The position numbers and the translations under genes were made by a program. A stretch of DNA of 64,000 nucleotides, from positions 186,001 to 250,000 of the forward strand of contig JADLFE010000033.1 in NCBI GenBank assembly GCA_020845755.1, in the 5' to 3' direction. The notes under the pieces were generated by a model. It did not search any database. It was not told the origin of the DNA and saw nothing but the letters and a program-made list of their open reading frames with translations. The stretch comes from Phycisphaerales bacterium. GTDB taxonomy: Bacteria > Planctomycetota > Phycisphaerae > Phycisphaerales > UBA1924. Within the stretch, counting starts at the first letter, position 1. The number at the start of each line of letters is the position of its first letter. Of this stretch, positions 62,701 to 64,000 are shown one piece after another.

Positions 62701-64000
62701 CTACGCCTTCAGCGCCAACTGCGCCACCGCATCCGACAACGCCCGGCTCTGCGTGAAGAGTTGCTGCACGACCTGGCCCATGCCGTCCGTATCGTGGGTC
62801 GTCTTCTCCGACAACGCGCTGATCTGTTCGAGGCTCTCGCTCACGTGGTCGCAGGCCTGCGACTGCTGCTCGGCCGCCGCCGCGATGTCGCGGATCGCCC
62901 CGCTCACGCCCGTCGAGCCCTCGACGATCTCCATGAGCGACGCGCCCGCCGAGCGTGCGTGCGTCACGCCGCCCGTCACCTTCTCGCGCGTCGTCGACAT
63001 GCTCGTCACCGCGTTGCCGGTGCCGGCCTGGATATCCGAGATCGAACGCGAAACCTCTTCGGTCGCGCTCTGGGTCCGCTCGGCCAGTTTGCGCACCTCG
63101 TCCGCCACGACCGCGAAGCCGCGACCGTGCTCGCCCGCGCGGGCCGCCTCGATCGCCGCGTTGAGCGCCAGCAGGTTCGTCTGGTCCGCGATGTCGTTGA
63201 TCACCTTGATGATCTGTCCGATCTGCGCGCTCTTGGCCCCAAGGTCCGACACCGCCGCGGCACACCCCGATACCAACCGCGCGATCGACTCCATCTCCGA
63301 CACGGTTGACTCGACCACGCCGCGCCCCGCCTCGGCCTTGTTCTTGGCCGCTTCGGACATGTTCGCCAGTTCGGCGCATCGCTTCGCGACTTCCTGCGCC
63401 GAGGATGTCATCTCCGTGAACGCGCCGGACACCTTCGACACCTGTGCGCCCTGACCGCCCACATGCTCGACCACGCGGTCACTCCGCCCCGCCAGATCTT
63501 CCGCGGCGTGGCTGAGTTCTCCCGCCGCTCGCGATATCGATTGCGTCAGTTCTTCTCTCGCTCGGATCATGCTCCCGATCGCGACGGAAAGTGTCGCAAA
63601 CTCCTGCTCATTGCTCAGCGTCACCTCGCCGGGGTGGTGCCCCGCGGCCATCGCCGAGATCGCCCCCGTCGCACGCGACAACGAGCGCGCGATCGCACCG
63701 ACGAACAGCAAGGTCAGCCCGATCACCCCGGCACCGCCCACGCCAGCGCCGCCCAGAATCCACCATCGAGCGGCCGCCCCTGTCGCGTATGCCCCGTCGC
63801 GCGCCGCAACCGCGTTGGACTCGATCAGATCGCTCAATTTCTCCTGCTCGTCTTCGAGCGTGCGGAACGCGGCGTCGAACGAGCCAAACTGCCCACGCGC
63901 CGCCGATACATCCGTCGCCGCTAACGTCGTGATCGTCTCGGCCTGGGTGATGTACTCGGCCAGGGCCGGCTTGAGCGTCGCGAACTCCTTGAGAATCTCC
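62701..64000 (-). CDS. methyl-accepting chemotaxis protein (5' end beyond the window)
   Basis: The minus-strand frame is open from the stop at 62701 to the window edge, so its start is outside. From the right edge inward it shows a helical sensor part of the 4-helix bundle type ([20 protein letters not shown]), a membrane helix ([26 protein letters not shown]), a HAMP-like stretch, and the methylation and signalling helices, with the conserved hairpin tip [20 protein letters not shown]. Receptors of this kind sense ligands or energy state and control CheA. The C terminus lacks a CheR tether motif. It lies 128 bases upstream of the S9 peptidase gene. Confidence 0.93.
   Translation of the reverse strand, partial: EILKEFATLKPALAEYITQAETITTLAATDVSAARGQFGSFDAAFRTLEDEQEKLSDLIESNAVAARDGAYATGAAARWWILGGAGVGGAGVIGLTLLFVGAIARSLSRATGAISAMAAGHHPGEVTLSNEQEFATLSVAIGSMIRAREELTQSISRAAGELSHAAEDLAGRSDRVVEHVGGQGAQVSKVSGAFTEMTSSAQEVAKRCAELANMSEAAKNKAEAGRGVVESTVSEMESIARLVSGCAAAVSDLGAKSAQIGQIIKVINDIADQTNLLALNAAIEAARAGEHGRGFAVVADEVRKLAERTQSATEEVSRSISDIQAGTGNAVTSMSTTREKVTGGVTHARSAGASLMEIVEGSTGVSGAIRDIAAAAEQQSQACDHVSESLEQISALSEKTTHDTDGMGQVVQQLFTQSRALSDAVAQLALKA

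Overview
The window is GC-rich bacterial chromosome, nearly filled with genes whose third codon positions are strongly G/C. It most likely comes from a Planctomycetota member of the Phycisphaerae type. The reasons are two PEP-CTERM proteins plus a broken third, two secreted proteins ending in paired dockerin-like calcium loops, a small membrane protein with a CPxCGYNLRG zinc ribbon, an ECF sigma gene followed by a membrane Ser/Thr kinase with TPRs, a Tat-type Gfo/Idh/MocA oxidoreductase coupled to a DUF6807 protein, and a long YidC. This placement is inference from gene content. No rRNA, tRNA, CRISPR, transposase or phage gene was seen.

Layout. 1-3,360: end of an unknown gene, a cysteine-less FmdB-like protein, and an MBOAT/SGNH pair for polysaccharide O-acylation. 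3,670-6,566: ftsW-murG and a zinc-ribbon membrane protein. 6,612-9,387: a secreted caspase-like PEP-CTERM protein whose catalytic halves appear in swapped order, and gmd. 9,770-16,000: topA, a small membrane protein, a UbiA prenyltransferase and a Ycf46-like AAA ATPase. 16,081-21,652: OPT transporter, ECF sigma factor and Ser/Thr kinase in one tight run. 21,757-26,746: an NTF2-like protein with a histone-H1-like tail facing an operon of a coiled-coil membrane protein, an orphan solute-binding protein and an M20 amidohydrolase. 27,129-33,788: O-antigen ligase, glycosyltransferase, Mrp ATPase, a charged secreted protein and a nucleotide-sugar epimerase. 33,818-37,845: CPBP protease, rplM-rpsI and a membrane protein. 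37,950-39,139: a PEP-CTERM gene and a decayed paralogue. 39,476-48,304: yidC, a PQQ-type sugar dehydrogenase, an ECF sigma/anti-sigma pair and a large repeat protein. 48,441-55,312: NDH-2, Gfo/Idh plus DUF6807, a TrkA-type channel subunit and purB. 55,336-64,000: a GH99/WbsX-like protein, rimO, miaA, DUF1569, a GNAT, an S9 peptidase and the end of a chemotaxis receptor.

Themes. Envelope and surface polysaccharide functions recur (MBOAT/SGNH, FtsW/MurG, Gmd, O-antigen ligase, glycosyltransferase, epimerase, YidC). Two sigma-factor modules are present, one tied to a kinase and one to an anti-sigma factor. RNA and translation maintenance is represented by rplM, rpsI, rimO, miaA and topA.

The most interesting signals are the apparently circularly permuted caspase-like protein (6,612-8,006), an internal stretch of purB with codon usage unlike its flanks (about 54,140-54,600), an Mrp ATPase without its iron-sulphur CxxC, basic disordered tails added to unrelated proteins, and an unexplained short unit ending in a strong terminator (about 32,500-32,686).
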